Source: an uncultured Clostridia bacterium
GTDB taxonomy: Bacteria > Bacillota > Clostridia > Christensenellales > Borkfalkiaceae
Reading direction: 5' to 3'
Length of the DNA: 16,481 nt
NCBI GenBank assembly: GCA_904501795.1
Contig: CAJGCK010000026.1
Location: forward strand, 1 to 16,481
The translations under genes and the position numbers were made by a program. Below are positions 15,306 through 16,481 of this stretch, piece after piece; the stretch's first letter is position 1, and every line of letters begins with the position of its first letter. The notes under the pieces are model-generated. The model had not been told where the DNA came from. It did not search any database and saw nothing but the letters and a program-made list of their open reading frames with translations.

Positions 15306-15854
15306 TTATAAAAGCGATTCGTCGTATACGGCGCGTATTCCACCGATAAACTTAGGTCTAACTCTCGCGCAAATCAAGTTTGCTTGCCCAATTTTGTTTA
15401 TAGAAAGTCTAACGGGTACTGCAACTTTTTTTAGATGCATACCTATAAGCGTGTTGCCGATATCAAGCCCAGCATCTGCTTTTATTTCCTCAACGACAAC
15501 GGGATCGTTAAAAGTGTGGTAAGCGACAGTCGCAAGAGAACCACCCGCTTTCTTTTGCGGAACTACGTTAACGATTTCGCAGTTACAAGTGGCACGTCTT
15601 TCTATCACGATTGCACGGTTTAAGTGTTCGCAACATTGAACGGCAAGAAAAAGTTCGGCTTCTTTAACGGCGTCGTAAATACCACTAAAAATTTGTTCGG
15701 CAACGTTCGGGTCGGAATTAGTGCCGATTTTACTTCCTAAAACTTCGCTAGTAGAACAACCGACTACTAAAATGGATCCCTTTTTAAGTTTTGCCACGTT
15801 AATCAGTTCATTAACTGCAAGCTGGCATTGATTATAAATTTCATTTTTAACCAT
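15306..15854 (-). CDS. DUF436 / TIGR01440 family protein (YwlG-like)
   Basis: The 182-residue product matches the YwlG family in length and in its conserved segments: LVVGCSTSEVLG (residues 29-40, Cys33), GTNSD with the following helix, a CCEHLNRA segment (Cys74, Cys75, His77), and KADAGLDIGNTLIGMHL near the C-terminus. The family is widespread in Firmicutes but its function is not established; the conserved Cys and His residues suggest a thiol- or metal-dependent role, which is inference. It is cytoplasmic, with no signal or membrane segment. The minus-strand ATG at 15854 has an AAGGTGAT ribosome binding site. It is divergent from the 23S rRNA gene and convergent with the hydrolase. Confidence 0.93.
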   Translation of the reverse strand: MVKNEIYNQCQLAVNELINVAKLKKGSILVVGCSTSEVLGSKIGTNSDPNVAEQIFSGIYDAVKEAELFLAVQCCEHLNRAIVIERRATCNCEIVNVVPQKKAGGSLATVAYHTFNDPVVVEEIKADAGLDIGNTLIGMHLKKVAVPVRLSINKIGQANLICARVRPKFIGGIRAVYDESLL

Positions 15855-15876
15855 AATAAATCACCTTCGTAATTAA

Positions 15877-15905
15877 ATTTTAACATCAAAAGAGCCGTTT
15901 TGCAA
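15877..15905 (-). promoter_or_regulatory. Sigma-A promoter of the DUF436 gene
   Basis: On the minus strand TTGCAA (15900-15905) and TAAAAT (15877-15882) are 17 bases apart, placing the start near 15870 and a leader of about 16 bases including the ribosome binding site. Confidence 0.65.
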
Positions 15906-15906
15906 C

Positions 15907-16001
15907 AAAAAACCGCAAAAAAACTAGGAAAAAAAGTGTTAAAAAAATCAAAAAAACACGCTTAAAAAAAAGTGAAAAAAAATAAAAAAATGTTGCAAAA
16001 A
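15907..16001. promoter_or_regulatory. Phased A-tract array upstream of the 23S promoter
   Basis: Nine runs of five to eight As on the plus strand, with centres near 15910, 15920, 15932, 15944, 15953, 15967, 15978, 15987 and 15999, an average step of about 11 bases. Such phasing bends DNA and, next to a -35 box at 16016, can act as an UP-like element for a strong rRNA promoter. No gene lies in this stretch. Confidence 0.6.
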
Positions 16002-16015
16002 GGTTTGTAAAATAC

Positions 16016-16044
16016 TTGACTTAACGATTTATATTTGATAATAT
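16016..16044 (+). promoter_or_regulatory. Sigma-A promoter of the 23S rRNA gene
   Basis: TTGACT (16016-16021) and TAATAT (16039-16044) are 17 bases apart, and the start is predicted near 16051. A second TTGACA at 16129-16134 has no good -10 and instead belongs to an ACTGCATAG motif common in clostridial 16S-23S spacers. Confidence 0.65.
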
Positions 16045-16050
16045 AGTTAG

Positions 16051-16078
16051 GCTATCGATTTTTAGGATGGCTTTTTTT
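16051..16078 (+). terminator. Terminator-like hairpin at the start of the 23S leader
   Basis: GCTATC (16051-16056) pairs with GATGGC (16066-16071, one G-U pair), followed directly by seven Ts (16072-16078). It lies at the very start of the predicted transcript, so it could be an early attenuator, or the end of something shorter; the stem is only six base pairs. Confidence 0.4.
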
Positions 16079-16151
16079 GTGGCGTTTTTACAAATTCCAC
16101 GTTTGACCGAAGTCAAATATAGAGTAGATTGACAACTGCATAGAAAAAAGA

Positions 16152-16207
16152 GAGATATATCGCGAAAGCGATGCGCACTCGAAAGAGGGCGTAGCTAAAT
16201 ATATCTC
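16152..16207 (+). other. Three-way RNA junction with two GAAA tetraloops
   Basis: GAGATATAT (16152-16160) pairs perfectly with ATATATCTC (16199-16207). Inside are CGC-GAAA-GCG (16161-16170) and a nine-position stem with one A-G mismatch capped by GAAA (about 16172-16193). It lies in the 23S leader. Confidence 0.6.
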
Positions 16208-16381
16208 GAGAAACACTTTTAAATAAAGTACATTAAGGCAAAAAAGAGCAAATAGACTAAGAAACTAAAAGTAAGAAAGGTTAATACGAGAAATGAACGT
16301 AGGAACGATTCACAAATTAGTCGAGTAAAAGTCAAGGAAGTAGAAAAAAATTCGACGGATTGCAAAAATGCAACCAAAAAA

Positions 16382-16481
16382 GATCAAGCTACAAAGAGCA
16401 TACAGGAGGATGCCTTGGTACATGGCGCCGAAGAAGGACGTGACAAGCTGCGAAAAGCTACGGGGAGTCGCAAATAGACCG
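16382..16481 (+). rRNA. 23S ribosomal RNA, 5' end (cut by window)
   Basis: The sequence from GATCAAGCTACAAAGAGC onward aligns by eye with the first 100 bases of bacterial 23S rRNA, including GGATGCCTTGG, the CGAAGAAGGACGTG segment and the GGGGAGT region. The 5' end is placed by analogy with the E. coli GGTTAAGC start. The gene runs off the right edge. No 16S gene or tRNA precedes it. Confidence 0.93.

Larger units (their letters stand above)
16051..16381 (+). other. 23S rRNA leader (precursor 5' region)
   Basis: About 330 bases between the promoter and the mature 23S 5' end, with no ORF, no tRNA and no 16S sequence. It contains a hairpin 16102-16107/16112-16117, the spacer-type motif TTGACAACTGCATAG (16129-16143), a three-way junction at 16152-16207, a 16320-16324/16352-16356 helix, and a hairpin 16360-16364/16369-16373 just before the 23S start. 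It reads like a 16S-23S spacer whose 16S gene is absent. Purine-rich single-stranded stretches fit an RNase III processing leader that pairs with a trailer beyond the window. Confidence 0.65.

Noticed and set aside
16129..16134. Second promoter (TTGACA) in the 23S leader
   Set aside because: No -10 box lies at a suitable distance, and the motif matches the conserved TTGACAACTGCATAG of clostridial rRNA spacers.
16051..16381. tRNA gene or 16S 3' end in the 23S leader
   Set aside because: No T-loop signature, CCA-ready acceptor stem or anti-Shine-Dalgarno tail (GGATCACCTCC) was found on the plus strand.

Overview
The window is AT-rich bacterial DNA with a gene set and signals typical of the Firmicutes, most likely an uncultured gut-type member of the Clostridia. 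The evidence is the prs-pth-mfd-SurA-like gene order, strong GGAGG-type ribosome binding sites, consensus sigma-A promoters with 17-base spacers, a YwlG-family (DUF436) protein, and a 23S rRNA 5' end of Firmicutes type. Pth ends in TGA and reads as a normal-length protein, so the standard bacterial code applies. The exact lineage cannot be settled by eye.

Layout. Positions 1-1035 (minus strand) hold a lipoprotein open at the window edge, with two PASTA-like repeats and a DUF4839-type C-terminus. Its codon use differs from the rest of the window. Just upstream of it, also on the minus strand, a consensus promoter starts exactly at the foot of a long rod-shaped RNA that ends in a UUCG-capped terminator (about 1056-1265). 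This looks like a free-standing structured small RNA or an attenuating leader, and it is the best candidate here for something undescribed. Positions 1427-4037 (plus) are a compact run of a CPBP membrane protease, the 23S rRNA methyltransferase RlmH, an M14 peptidase of the gamma-D-glutamyl-diaminopimelate type, and the tRNA adenosine deaminase TadA. Positions 4104-5057 are prs with its own promoter and terminator. Positions 5110-9083 are pth-mfd, almost touching. Positions 9206-11050 are a large SurA/PrsA-like lipoprotein with its own promoter. An AEC-family permease (11113-12120) and a large GH106-like glycoside hydrolase (12292-15144) follow. The hydrolase promoter carries a perfect 25-base palindrome. 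A strong bidirectional terminator separates the hydrolase from the convergent DUF436 gene (15306-15854, minus).

The right end has a divergent promoter region with a run of roughly helically phased A-tracts, a consensus promoter and a 330-base leader that runs straight into the 5' end of a 23S rRNA gene (from about 16382, cut by the window). No 16S gene lies upstream, because DUF436 occupies that place. The 23S gene is therefore apparently unlinked from 16S and read from its own promoter. Its leader has a terminator-like hairpin at the predicted start and a three-way junction with two GAAA tetraloops.

Functionally, the central block is housekeeping: ribosome and tRNA maturation (RlmH, TadA, Pth, 23S), nucleotide precursor supply (Prs), transcription-coupled repair (Mfd), and envelope protein and peptidoglycan handling (CPBP, M14, SurA-like). 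The accessory parts are the left-edge lipoprotein with its RNA, and the AEC/glycoside hydrolase pair.
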